From contig NZ_CALJPC010000092.1 of NCBI RefSeq assembly GCF_937981295.1, positions 1 to 49,804 on the forward strand: 49,804 nucleotides of DNA. Reading direction: 5' to 3'. The translations under genes and the position numbers were made by a program. Origin of the DNA: an uncultured Campylobacter sp. GTDB lineage: Bacteria; Campylobacterota; Campylobacteria; Campylobacterales; Campylobacteraceae. Position 1 is the first letter of the stretch; each line of letters begins with the position of its first letter. This document shows, one piece after another, positions 26,147 through 35,090 of the stretch. The notes under the pieces are model-generated. The model was not told where the DNA came from. It saw only the letters and a program-made list of their open reading frames with translations, and did no database searches.

Positions 26147-27148
26147 ATGGAACAGGGCTCGCTAGAGGGGCTTTATGAAAAGCTAAGGCAATTTGATAGG
26201 CTGGCGGATAAAGAGGAGTATCTGTTTGATGCGATAAAGGGCGCCATCGAGGCGGAAAATTTTGACTTTGCCGCGCAAATTTGCGACTTTGTGCTAAACG
26301 ATGAATTTGAAAAATTCGGCGCGGTTTTAAGAACGAGGGCGCTAATGTGGCTCACGGGCTACATCGCGCAAAATTTAAAAGAAAGCGAATACCCGAATTT
26401 TAACGACTTTACGGACTGCCTGTGGAAATTTAAATGGATCGTCTCGGGCGTCGCCAAAAGCTCCATGATCGAAAAAGAGCTCATAGACGAGGTGAACGAG
26501 GCGATGCTGTTTTACTACGAGCGCTTGGAGCTCTCGCCGGCCTCATACTACAAGGCTTTGATGAACCAAAGCATCGATATGGGCGATGCCAGGGAGGCGA
26601 AGGCAAACTATGAGCTGTGGAAAAAGCTCGCCAAAGACGACATGGGTGATTGCGAGGCGTGCGAGGCCAGCGATGAGATCGCGTATTTAAATTTTGCAGG
26701 CGAGCACGAAGCGGCGCTTGAGCTTGCCGCGCCGATACTCTCGGGCGAGCTAACCTGCTCCGAGGTGCCGCACATAACCTACGCGCCGATACTTTTTAGC
26801 ATGATAAAGACGGGCAAGATAGAGGAGGCAAAAATCCTGCTGCCAAAAGCCGCGGCGACAATCGAATCAAATCCTCGCGTTATAAATCAGATCGCACCGC
26901 TAATCGAGATCGCCGTTAGGCTGGATGAGCGCGAGATGGCTCTAAGCTTAGCTCGTAAACACTCGCACGCCATACTCGATAGCAACGACGATCTAAACGA
27001 CCTACGATTTTTCATCGCCGTTAGCGCATTTGGCGATGAGAACGACTACAAGACGGCTTTGGAGCTGGCGGGCAAATTTGATGCTAGAAATCAAAACTTC
27101 TATTACGCTGATTATCTAAATAAATTTTACGAGGAATTCGGGAGTTGA
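26147..27148 (+). CDS. Helical hypothetical protein, 333 aa
   Basis: I cannot assign a family. The protein is acidic, has no signal peptide or membrane segment, and appears almost wholly alpha-helical, with paired helices of about 34-36 residues (for example the Ala/Leu-rich stretches near residues 195-235 and 245-290), which is what tetratricopeptide or HEAT-like scaffolds look like. A short cysteine cluster (Asp-Cys-Glu-Ala-Cys-Glu) lies near residue 164. It has its own TATAAT promoter and a strong ribosome site. It stands alone between the divergent amidohydrolase operon and a 614-base gene-free spacer. A protein-interaction role is a guess from the fold type. Confidence 0.7.
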   Translation: MEQGSLEGLYEKLRQFDRLADKEEYLFDAIKGAIEAENFDFAAQICDFVLNDEFEKFGAVLRTRALMWLTGYIAQNLKESEYPNFNDFTDCLWKFKWIVSGVAKSSMIEKELIDEVNEAMLFYYERLELSPASYYKALMNQSIDMGDAREAKANYELWKKLAKDDMGDCEACEASDEIAYLNFAGEHEAALELAAPILSGELTCSEVPHITYAPILFSMIKTGKIEEAKILLPKAAATIESNPRVINQIAPLIEIAVRLDEREMALSLARKHSHAILDSNDDLNDLRFFIAVSAFGDENDYKTALELAGKFDARNQNFYYADYLNKFYEEFGS

Positions 27149-27762
27149 AATTTGACGGTTTAAAGGCCTAGCGCGCTACGCTCGTAAAGCAGGGCGCTAT
27201 TTCTCAAGCGCATGCGGCGCGATGATCGAAACTCTATGGCTCGATACTACTTTTTTCATACTCTCAACGGCGAGCGCGATAAAATTTATGCAGAACGTGC
27301 ATTGATGGCTCGTGCGGTAAATTTTATACCGCTCTCGCACGCAGCGATAGCCGATCACCGAAATAGATAATAGAGCGCGTGCATGGCATTAAATTTTAAC
27401 TCGGTCAGTGTGGATGAAAGCAAAATACTATAGCGGCGCAATCAACGCTAAATTGCGCAGACGAAAACGAGCGTTTGCGGCAGCGAAACATACGTCTAAA
27501 TTTCAACCGCCGCGGAATGTAAAATTTAAACCGAGTCCAGCATTTATATAGCCGTAAAACACGTGCGACGATGTATCTCGCGCATCTTCACCTAGATTTA
27601 GCGGCAAATTTAATAGCAAAATTTAAAGCATATCGCGATAGAATTTTAAAACAAAATTGCAAGTAGATTTTTAAATGTAAAATTTAAAGCGGAATTTTAA
27701 ATGTAGAATTTCAAATAAAACTTTAAAATTCCAAGAGAATTTCATCCCTCGGAATTTTAAAT
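27149..27762. other. Gene-free spacer, 614 bases
   Basis: No gene is supported on either strand. The first 400 bases are mixed sequence without an open frame. The last 160 bases (about 27600-27762) are AT-rich and carry AAATTT words at about 27607, 27620, 27642, 27655, 27680, 27693, 27708, 27727, 27739 and 27753, mostly 12-15 bases apart, like the array at 18586. It abuts the accC stop codon. Confidence 0.55.
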
Positions 27763-29100
27763 TTAATGCCTGGCTAGGTAGTTCGTATCGTAGTTGTTGC
27801 TCAAGAAATCGGGGTTGTTCATCATCATCAGGTGAAAATCGCGCGTCGATTTTATGCCGCCGATGATGAGCTCGTCTAGCGCGACCTTCATCTTCGCAAT
27901 CGCGCGCTCGCGGTCCCTGTCGTGGACGATGAGCTTGCCGATCATGCTGTCGTAGTAAGGCGGCACCGAGTAGCCCTCATAGACGTGGCTATCCATGCGC
28001 ACGTTTCTGCCGCCCGGAGCGACGTATTTTGTGATTTTGCCGGGGTTTGGCATAAAGCTTTTGGAGTCCTCGGCGGTGATGCGGCACTCAAGCGCATGCC
28101 CGCTAAATTTTATCTCGCTTTGAGGCAGTAGCTTCTCGCCCTGCGCGATGCGGATCATCCACTCGATCAGATCGAGCCCGCTTCGCATCTCGCTTACGGT
28201 GTGTTCTACCTGCAGACGGGTATTCATCTCGATGAAATAGAATTTCTTATCCTTGCTATCGTATAAAAACTCAAACGTTCCCGCGCTTGCGTATCCGATC
28301 GCCTTAGCTGCTCGAACCGCCGTTTCGTGCAGGCTTTTTCGCGTCGGCTCATCCAAGATTACGGCTGGGCTCTCTTCGATTAGCTTTTGATGGCGGCGCT
28401 GCATCGAGCAGTCGCGCTCGCCGATATGCACGACGTGTCCATGCTCGTCGCCTAAGACTTGAACCTCGATGTGGCGGGGGTTTGTGATATATTTTTCCAT
28501 ATACATCGTGCCGTCGCCGAACGCGCTCATCGCTTCGCTCTCTGCCGACCAAAAGAGCTTTTCGATATCCTCTTCGCGCTCGACCACGCGCATTCCGCGC
28601 CCACCGCCACCGGCTGCGGCTTTAATGATGACCGGATAGCCGATTTCGGCGGCTAGCTTGCGTGCCTCTTCGACGCTTGCGATCGCGCCGTCGCTGCCAG
28701 GCACTACAGGAATGCCCGCGCGCATCATCACTTGCTTAGCCTTGCTCTTATCGCTCATCAAGGTCATCGCCTCGACGCTCGGGCCGATAAATTTAATGCC
28801 ATGCTTGGCGCAAATTTCGACGAAATTTTGACTTTCGCTCAAAAAGCCGTATCCCGGAAATATCGCGTCGGCTTCCGTTAGCTCACACGCCGTGATGATC
28901 GCGGGGATATTTAGGTAACTATCGCTACTGCGTGGTCCGCCTATACAGACCGACGCGTCGGCGTATTTGACGTAAAGCGCGTCCTGATCGGCGGTAGAGT
29001 GCACGACGATGGCTTGCTTGCCCATCTCTTGGATCGTGCGAAGCGCGCGCAGAGCGATCTCGCCACGATTTGCGATTAGAATTTTTTTAAGCTCCCTCAT
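27763..29100 (-). CDS. accC: Acetyl-CoA carboxylase, biotin carboxylase subunit
   Basis: AccC carboxylates the biotin on AccB using ATP and bicarbonate, the first half-reaction of malonyl-CoA synthesis. The 445-aa protein shows KILIANRGEIALRA at the N-terminus, the ATP-grasp glycine loop KAAAGGGGRGMRVV, EVQVLGDEHGHVVHIGERDC, and the active-site FIEMNTRLQVEHTVSE. It overlaps accB by four bases (ATGA), so the two are coupled. A separate paralogue for pyruvate carboxylase is possible in the genome, but the adjacent biotin carrier makes AccC the best call. Confidence 0.95.
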   Translation of the reverse strand: MRELKKILIANRGEIALRALRTIQEMGKQAIVVHSTADQDALYVKYADASVCIGGPRSSDSYLNIPAIITACELTEADAIFPGYGFLSESQNFVEICAKHGIKFIGPSVEAMTLMSDKSKAKQVMMRAGIPVVPGSDGAIASVEEARKLAAEIGYPVIIKAAAGGGGRGMRVVEREEDIEKLFWSAESEAMSAFGDGTMYMEKYITNPRHIEVQVLGDEHGHVVHIGERDCSMQRRHQKLIEESPAVILDEPTRKSLHETAVRAAKAIGYASAGTFEFLYDSKDKKFYFIEMNTRLQVEHTVSEMRSGLDLIEWMIRIAQGEKLLPQSEIKFSGHALECRITAEDSKSFMPNPGKITKYVAPGGRNVRMDSHVYEGYSVPPYYDSMIGKLIVHDRDRERAIAKMKVALDELIIGGIKSTRDFHLMMMNNPDFLSNNYDTNYLARH

Positions 29101-29555
29101 AGCTTCTCGACCTCAAACAGCGCCATAGCGTACTCGACGGGCTGTCCGTCCTCGACGAGAGCTTTTTTGATGCGGCAGTCGAATTCCGCCTCGATCTCGT
29201 TCATAATCTTCATCGCTTCTATTATGCCGATTGTATCACCCTTATGCACGACCTGGCCCACGCTTACGAACTCTGCCGCACCGGGACTTGGCGCTTTATA
29301 AAAAGTACCTACCATCGGGCTGTCGATCGTATCCATCGCGCCTTTTGAGGCGGGCTTATCGCCCACGAGCACGTTTACCGAAGGCGCAGCAAGTTGCGGG
29401 GCAGGTGCCGGTGCGGCGAGCTGAGGCGTGCTCCCACCGCATGGGCCATATTTTTTTATCTCGATCTCAAAATCTTTATCTTTAATTTTTAGCTCGTTAA
29501 TGCCTTGCTTTTCGCCGAAAAAGTCCATTAACTCTTTGATTTCTGCTTTTGTCAT
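29097..29555 (-). CDS. accB: Biotin carboxyl carrier protein AccB
   Basis: AccB carries the biotin that shuttles carboxyl groups between AccC and AccAD. The 152-aa protein has an N-terminal dimerisation helix, a Pro/Ala-rich linker (about residues 44-59), and a C-terminal biotinyl domain with the biotinylation site IIEAMKIMNEI (Lys116). The ATG follows CAGGAGA. It is first in the accB-accC operon; upstream on the minus strand is AT-rich sequence with TATAAA and TAAAAT words that could serve as the promoter. Confidence 0.96.
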   Translation of the reverse strand: MTKAEIKELMDFFGEKQGINELKIKDKDFEIEIKKYGPCGGSTPQLAAPAPAPQLAAPSVNVLVGDKPASKGAMDTIDSPMVGTFYKAPSPGAAEFVSVGQVVHKGDTIGIIEAMKIMNEIEAEFDCRIKKALVEDGQPVEYAMALFEVEKL

Positions 29556-29930
29556 AAATTTCTCCTGAAAAAATTTGCGAAATTTTAGCTAAATTTTTAT
29601 AATTGTTTCTTTAAATGGATTTTTGCGGGACTTTTAAGAAGTGCAAAGCGAAATTTACGACAGAATTTGCGGGCTGATTTTAAGGATTTACGGAGCGAGA
29701 TTTGCCTCGTCCATTTTAAGCTCGAACTTCGCAAGCGAAACACGAAATTTTGCCGTAAGAGCGCAGGATGATTTTAAATCCTTTAAATTTAGCACTTAAT
29801 TTTACGACCGAAATTCTACGCCCAAGTCCCGAGCGCGAAAATTCCGTGCCTTGCTTTTCTTTAAAATTTTATACCGAAATATTATTTTAAAGCCTCACGC
29901 CGAAATTCTATCCACGCGAAGCCCTATGTG
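29556..29930. other. Gene-free spacer between accB and the asparaginase gene
   Basis: These 375 bases hold no open frame worth reporting. They should contain the accB promoter (near 29575-29610) and the 3' end of the asparaginase transcript. AAATTT-type words are scattered throughout without a clean period. I see no hairpin with a T-run. Confidence 0.5.
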
Positions 29931-30980
29931 TTAATGTGTCGCAAAAAAGCTCTGAATTTTCGCTTTATCGCTCGTTTTGCTAAGAGCCAGCATCAGCAGC
30001 ACGCGCGCCTTTTGCGGATTTAGATTATCGGCGGTTAAAAAGCCGAGCTTAGCGTCGTCCACCTCTGAGCCTACGCTAGTTGAGCCGCTACCGGTGCGGC
30101 TTGAGCGCACGACTATCACGCCCGCTTCGCTAGCTTTTGCAAGCGCAGCCTCCGTATCGGGGTATAAATTTCCGTTTCCCATGCCGGCGACTACGATACC
30201 CTTAGCGCCCTTTTGCACCGCTGCATCGACCAAATCGCCGCTATCTTGCGCGTGTCCATAGATGATATCGACGCGCGGCAAGGCTTTGAGGTCCTTGATA
30301 TTAAACTCGCTTGCGACGGTGTGTTTGCGAAGCGGCGCCATATAGAAATTTATGACGCCATAATTTACGGTGCCGATCTTGCCGGAATTCGGCGAGGCAA
30401 AAGCCGCAACGTTAGTAGTATTTGTTTTCGTAACCTCGCGCGCGGCGTGGATTTCGTCGTTCATTACTACAAGAGCGCCCTTTTCGCGAGCGTTTTTATC
30501 TGCCGCGACGCTTACGGCGTTATAGATATTCAAAGGGCCGTCCGCGCTCATCGAATCGGCGTTTCGCATCGCGCCCACCAAAACGATCGGTTTTTTAGAT
30601 TTTACTACCAGGCTTAAAAAATACGCCGTCTCCTCCATCGTATCGGTTCCGTGCACGATGACGACTCCATCGACGTCGTTTTTAGTAAGCAGCTCGCTTA
30701 CGCGGTTTGCAAGCTTGAGCCAAATTTCATCGTTCATCTCCTGCGAGCCGATATTTGAAATTTGCTCGCTTTTAATCGTAGCTAAATCCCCCAGTTGCGG
30801 CACTGCCGATAAGATATCTTCTACACCCTTAGAGCCTGCGGTATAGTTGCCCTCCGTGGCACTTGCGCTGCTTCCCGCGATCGTACCGCCGGTAGCTAAA
30901 ATATAAATATTTGGCTTCGCAGCAGCCAAAGATGACGCGATAAAAAACGTAATAAACGCAAATTTCTTGAGTAGTCCCAT
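29931..30980 (-). CDS. ansB: Type II L-asparaginase, periplasmic
   Basis: The enzyme hydrolyses asparagine (and usually some glutamine) to aspartate and ammonia. The 349-aa precursor has a signal peptide ending near Leu-Ala-Ala-Ala (residue 21), placing the enzyme in the periplasm. The two catalytic motifs are present: ILATGGTIAGS with the nucleophilic Thr33, and VVIVHGTDTMEETAYF with the Thr-Asp pair. The ATG follows TAAGGAGCAACT. Periplasmic release of aspartate suits organisms that import it for aspartase and fumarate respiration, linking it functionally to dcuC and pepE. In C. jejuni, as I recall, accB and dcd are neighbours, so this gene appears inserted between them. Confidence 0.93.
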   Translation of the reverse strand: MGLLKKFAFITFFIASSLAAAKPNIYILATGGTIAGSSASATEGNYTAGSKGVEDILSAVPQLGDLATIKSEQISNIGSQEMNDEIWLKLANRVSELLTKNDVDGVVIVHGTDTMEETAYFLSLVVKSKKPIVLVGAMRNADSMSADGPLNIYNAVSVAADKNAREKGALVVMNDEIHAAREVTKTNTTNVAAFASPNSGKIGTVNYGVINFYMAPLRKHTVASEFNIKDLKALPRVDIIYGHAQDSGDLVDAAVQKGAKGIVVAGMGNGNLYPDTEAALAKASEAGVIVVRSSRTGSGSTSVGSEVDDAKLGFLTADNLNPQKARVLLMLALSKTSDKAKIQSFFATH

Positions 30981-31063
30981 AGTTGCTCCTTAAAAAGTGA
31001 TAAAATTTTTATAATTTAAGCAAAATTCTAGCATAAAATTTTTATTATATTTTATTTTGCTGC

Positions 31064-31069
31064 TATAAT
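31064..31069 (+). promoter_or_regulatory. -10 box TATAAT for the dcd-topA operon
   Basis: A perfect TATAAT preceded by TTTTATTTTGCTGC sits 35 bases ahead of the dcd start, inside the 123-base divergent spacer shared with the asparaginase gene. The T-rich upstream stretch fits the Campylobacter vegetative promoter. Confidence 0.65.
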
Positions 31070-31103
31070 GCGCGAAAAATTTTGATTATTTTAAGGAAAT
31101 TTT

Positions 31104-31667
31104 ATGGGACTAAAAAGCGATAAATGGATCAGACAGATGTCGCAGCAGTACGATATGATAGCGCCCTTTTGCGAGGAAAATATCGGCCGCGGCGTCGTTA
31201 GCTATGGGCTTTCGAGCTATGGATACGACATACGCGTAGCGCGCGAATTTAAAATTTTTACAAACGTCGGCGGAACGGTCGTCGATCCTAAAAATTTCGA
31301 CGCAAAAAACGTCGTGGATTTTGAGGGCGATGTCTGCATCGTGCCGCCGAATTCCTTCGCGTTAGCGCGCACCATCGAATACTTCAAAATGCCGCGCGAC
31401 GTGCTTGCGATCTGCCTGGGCAAAAGCACCTACGCGCGCTGCGGCATCATCGTAAACGTAACGCCCTTTGAGCCGGGCTTTGAAGGACATATCACGATTG
31501 AAATCTCCAACACCACGCCGCTGCCTGCAAAAATTTACGCGAATGAAGGCATCGCGCAGGTTTTGTTTTTGCAAGGAGATGAGCCGTGCGAGGTGAGCTA
31601 CTGCGACAAAAAGGGCAAATACCAAAGCCAAAAGGGCATTACGCTGCCTAGAATTCTAAAGGATTAA
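31104..31667 (+). CDS. dcd: dCTP deaminase
   Basis: Dcd converts dCTP to dUTP, the main route to dTMP in many bacteria. The 187-aa trimeric enzyme shows the substrate-binding LGKSTYARCGI (about residues 105-115), PFEPGFEGHITIEISN with the catalytic Glu133, and GIAQVLFL near the C-terminus. The ATG follows TTAAGGAAAT. It is first in a plus-strand run with topA three bases downstream. Confidence 0.95.
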   Translation: MGLKSDKWIRQMSQQYDMIAPFCEENIGRGVVSYGLSSYGYDIRVAREFKIFTNVGGTVVDPKNFDAKNVVDFEGDVCIVPPNSFALARTIEYFKMPRDVLAICLGKSTYARCGIIVNVTPFEPGFEGHITIEISNTTPLPAKIYANEGIAQVLFLQGDEPCEVSYCDKKGKYQSQKGITLPRILKD

Positions 31668-31670
31668 GCA

Positions 31671-33902
31671 ATGAAAAATTTAATCATCGTAGAATCCCCC
31701 GCGAAAGCCAAAACTATCAAAAATTTCTTAGGCGCCGATTACGACGTAATCGCGTCTAAAGGTCATATCCGCGACCTTCCTAAAAAACGCTTCGGCATCA
31801 AAATCAAAGATAAAAGCTTCGAGCCCGAATACGAAATCAGCGCCGATCACGATCAGATCGTAAAGCAGATAAAGACGCTCGCCAAAAAGGCGGATCAAAT
31901 TTACCTCGCGACGGACGAGGACCGCGAGGGCGAGGCGATCGCCTATCATATCGCAGCTTCGATCGGCAAGCAGGCGGAGGATCTGCCGCGCATCGTATTT
32001 CACGAGATCACCAAAAGCGCGATCTCAAACGCGCTAAGCTCGCCGCGCAAGCTTAATATCGCAAGCGTAAACGCCCAACAAGCGCGTCGCCTGCTCGATC
32101 GCATCGTGGGCTATAAACTAAGTCCGCTTTTAAATTTAAAGATCCAGCGCGGCTTAAGCGCGGGTCGCGTCCAAAGCGCCGCGCTCAAGATCGTCGTCGA
32201 TCGCGAGCGTGAAATTTTAAATTTTAAACCGGTAGAATTTCACAGCATCGACGCGGTTTTTAAGAAGGACTTGGAAGCCGAGCTCGTGGAATTTCGCGGC
32301 AAAAAGATGGAAAAGCTCTCGGTTAAAAACGCGGCGCAAGCTAGCGAGATCGTCCTGACGCTGCAAAAAGACAAATTTAGCGTAGAGAGTATTGAAAGCA
32401 AGTCGCGCAAAACAAACCCCTACCCGCCGTTTATGACCTCGACGCTACAGCAGGCGGCGAGCACGGCTCTGGGCTTTAATCCGCGCAAAACGATGAGCCT
32501 CGCGCAGAGCCTTTACGAAGGCGTCAATACCAAAAACGGCGGCGCGATCACCTATATGCGAACCGACTCGCTAAATATCGCCAAAGAAGCGATCGCGGCG
32601 GCTCGCGAGCTAATCGGCGAGCGCTTCGGCGAAAAATATCTGCCGAAAAGCGCGAACTCATACGCCACCAAAAGTAAAGGCGCGCAGGAGGCGCACGAAG
32701 CGATAAGGCCTACTGATCTGAAGCTTACCCCCGAGCTCGCGCAAAAAATCCTGCCTCGCGACGAATACCGCCTTTACGCGCTCATCTATAACCGCTTCGT
32801 AGCCTCGCAGATGAGCCCTAGCGTCTCGCAGATCCAAACGATCATCGTACGCGGCGAAGCGGGCGCATTTAAGATCAGCGGACGCAAGGTAGAATTTGAC
32901 GGATTTTACAAGGCTTACGGCGATCTGGATAAAGATAAAATTTTACCAAGCCTTAGCGCGGGCGACGCGATGAGCCTACAAAGCCTAAGCTCGCAGCAGC
33001 ACTTTACTGAGCCGCCGGCGCGCTATTCGGAAGCGAGCCTCATCAAAAAGCTCGAAAGCCTCGGCATCGGCAGGCCCTCGACCTATGCGCCTACCATCTC
33101 GCTGCTTACTGCGCGCAACTACGTAAATATCGAGCAAAAGCACCTGGTGCCGAGCGAGATCGCCTTTAAGATCACCGAGATGCTGGAGCAAAATTTTAAA
33201 AATATCGTCGATAGCGAGTTTACCTCCAAAATGGAGGAAAAACTCGACGACATCGCCGAAAACAAAGCGGACTGGCAGCAAATTTTAGCGGATTTTTACT
33301 ACCCTTTTATGGACGAGATCGCCAAAGGAAAAACCTCGATCGCAAGCCAAAAGCTAGCCGAAAAGATCGGCGAAGCATGCCCGAACTGCGGCGGCGAGCT
33401 ACTTAAGCGCCAGGGTAGATTCGGCGAGTTCATCGCTTGCTCGAACTATCCGAAATGCAAATACTCGCGAAACGCGGACGCTAGCGCCGAGGGGGCGAGC
33501 GAGGAGAAGGCGGCGCCCGAAGTACTGGATGAAAAATGCCCGCAATGCGGTAAAAATTTGATCAAACGCAAGGGCAGATACGGCGAGTTTATCGCTTGCG
33601 AGGGCTATCCGAAGTGCAAATACTCGCGCAAAATCGAGGGCGCGGCGAAGGAGAAAAAGCCGCTCGTCTCCACGGGCGTTAAATGCCCGAGCTGCGGCAC
33701 TGGCGAGATCGTCGAGCGCTTCTCCAGACGCGGCAAATTCTACGGCTGCACGAACTACCCTAAATGCGGCTTTGTGAGCAACTACGCGCCGATCGCGCGC
33801 GCATGCCCGCAGTGCGGCAACTCATACATGCTCCGCAAAGAGCTGAAAAAAGGCAATTTTGCCGAGTGCCCGCAGTGCAAGCTTAAAGAAGAGATCGATT
33901 GA
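31671..33902 (+). CDS. topA: DNA topoisomerase I
   Basis: TopA relaxes negative supercoils. The 743-aa protein begins with the TOPRIM motif LIIVESPAKAKTIKNFLG and the acidic ATDEDREGEA (about 80-88), and has the catalytic tyrosine in ITYMRTDS (Tyr295). The C-terminus carries three clear four-cysteine zinc ribbons, each starting CPxCG and ending with YPKC, from about residue 570, plus a fourth shorter one (CPQCGNSYM...CPQCK). It starts three bases after dcd and its stop overlaps the TTG of the next gene by four bases. Confidence 0.97.
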   Translation: MKNLIIVESPAKAKTIKNFLGADYDVIASKGHIRDLPKKRFGIKIKDKSFEPEYEISADHDQIVKQIKTLAKKADQIYLATDEDREGEAIAYHIAASIGKQAEDLPRIVFHEITKSAISNALSSPRKLNIASVNAQQARRLLDRIVGYKLSPLLNLKIQRGLSAGRVQSAALKIVVDREREILNFKPVEFHSIDAVFKKDLEAELVEFRGKKMEKLSVKNAAQASEIVLTLQKDKFSVESIESKSRKTNPYPPFMTSTLQQAASTALGFNPRKTMSLAQSLYEGVNTKNGGAITYMRTDSLNIAKEAIAAARELIGERFGEKYLPKSANSYATKSKGAQEAHEAIRPTDLKLTPELAQKILPRDEYRLYALIYNRFVASQMSPSVSQIQTIIVRGEAGAFKISGRKVEFDGFYKAYGDLDKDKILPSLSAGDAMSLQSLSSQQHFTEPPARYSEASLIKKLESLGIGRPSTYAPTISLLTARNYVNIEQKHLVPSEIAFKITEMLEQNFKNIVDSEFTSKMEEKLDDIAENKADWQQILADFYYPFMDEIAKGKTSIASQKLAEKIGEACPNCGGELLKRQGRFGEFIACSNYPKCKYSRNADASAEGASEEKAAPEVLDEKCPQCGKNLIKRKGRYGEFIACEGYPKCKYSRKIEGAAKEKKPLVSTGVKCPSCGTGEIVERFSRRGKFYGCTNYPKCGFVSNYAPIARACPQCGNSYMLRKELKKGNFAECPQCKLKEEID

Positions 33903-35089
33903 TAATAGGCGTCATCTCGGACTCTCATCGCGAAACAAAGGTCGCTGCGAGCGCCATAGCGTGGCTGCTCGCGCGCGGAGCGGATCTGCTCGTGCACGCA
34001 GAGGGCATCGTCGAGAGCGAGACGCTGAGGCTTTTGCAGCAAAGCGGCAAGCCCTACTTCGCAGTTCTTGGCAACAACGACGAGGCGCTTGCGAAGCTAA
34101 AAAATGAGTTTAACCTGCACGATGAGCCATTTTGCACGGAGTTTGCCGGGCTGCGACTAAAAATAATGTACCATCCGTTTTATCTCTTTGACGAGGAGCC
34201 CGCGGCGCCAAACGAAACAAGCGAGTTAAATTTAAACGCGGGTGCGGATCGCTCTGTAAATTTTCGCAGGGATTTTGGCACAGGCTTAGCCAAAAATTTT
34301 AGCTTTAACGACGAAGTAAGCTGCGGCGTAAATTTAGGCTCAACCCGCGGAGCGGATCGCGAGGAAATTTTAATCACAAATTCTAAAGCAGCGGGTTGCT
34401 CGGCAAATTTAAACTCAAATTTTAATGCTGCGGACGATGATAAAATTTTAAATGGCACGCACCGTACAGATGCGAATTTTAAAAACATAGGTAGCGCGAG
34501 CGCAAATTTAAAAAGTAGGCAGTCCGCAAGTCTAAATGCGAGCTTGGGCTTGAATGCGGGCGCAGATGTGAACTCAAATGCAAATTTAGACTTAGATTTA
34601 GGCACGGGTCCCGCTTCGTGCTCGAACGCAAATTTAAACTCAAATGCAAGCGCGAATTTGGCCGCCAATATGGGCTCGGATATGAACTCAAAAGCAAGCT
34701 CCGGTGCGGATCGCGCAGCAAATTTAACGGCGCCGAGTTTAAATGTAAATTTATCCACGCCGAACTTGAGCGCAAATTTAGCCACACCAAACTTGAACTC
34801 AAATTTGACCGCAAATTCTGGCCCTAACGCAAGCGGCGAAGGTAAAAATCGGGGTCCGTGCGAGCGCGGCGCGGATAAAATTTCAACCATCAAAATTTAC
34901 GGCCACACTCACTTTTTCGCCGCGGCGGTGGATAAAAACGGCGTGCTCGTGCTAAATCCGGGCGAGATTTGCGGGCGCAAAAAGCGGCTTTTCGATTTGC
35001 CTGTGTTGTGGTGCAAGAGCGGAAATTGCGCATATTTCGTCTCCGTTCGCAACGCAAAGAACTATAAAGCGCCCGAAAGGAAGTCTTAA
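33899..35089 (+). CDS. YfcE-like phosphodiesterase with a 226-residue low-complexity insert
   Basis: The ends of this 396-aa protein form a compact metallophosphoesterase of about 170 aa (YfcE/MJ0936 type): GVISDSHRE at residues 4-12, VLGNNDEAL at 57-65 and IKIYGHTHFFAA at 331-342, with VLVLNPGE following. Between residues about 101 and 326 lies an Asn/Ala/Ser/Leu-rich stretch with many ANLNSN-like units and no recognisable domain. The second metal motif, normally HAGDIVE, reads HAEGIVE, so the metal-binding Asp is missing. The start is TTG, overlapping the topA stop. The protein may be altered or inactive; the reading frame is nevertheless open throughout. Confidence 0.8.
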   Translation: MIIGVISDSHRETKVAASAIAWLLARGADLLVHAEGIVESETLRLLQQSGKPYFAVLGNNDEALAKLKNEFNLHDEPFCTEFAGLRLKIMYHPFYLFDEEPAAPNETSELNLNAGADRSVNFRRDFGTGLAKNFSFNDEVSCGVNLGSTRGADREEILITNSKAAGCSANLNSNFNAADDDKILNGTHRTDANFKNIGSASANLKSRQSASLNASLGLNAGADVNSNANLDLDLGTGPASCSNANLNSNASANLAANMGSDMNSKASSGADRAANLTAPSLNVNLSTPNLSANLATPNLNSNLTANSGPNASGEGKNRGPCERGADKISTIKIYGHTHFFAAAVDKNGVLVLNPGEICGRKKRLFDLPVLWCKSGNCAYFVSVRNAKNYKAPERKS

Positions 35090-35090
35090 A

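Noticed and set aside
34199..34876. Intein or mobile element as explanation for the phosphodiesterase insert
   Set aside because: No splicing motifs, endonuclease motifs, terminal repeats or target duplications; the sequence is simple and repetitive.
34180..34893. 237-codon minus-strand frame over the low-complexity insert
   Set aside because: It reflects the repeat composition of the insert (AAATTT is palindromic); the translation is monotonous Phe/Lys/Ala/Leu with no domain.
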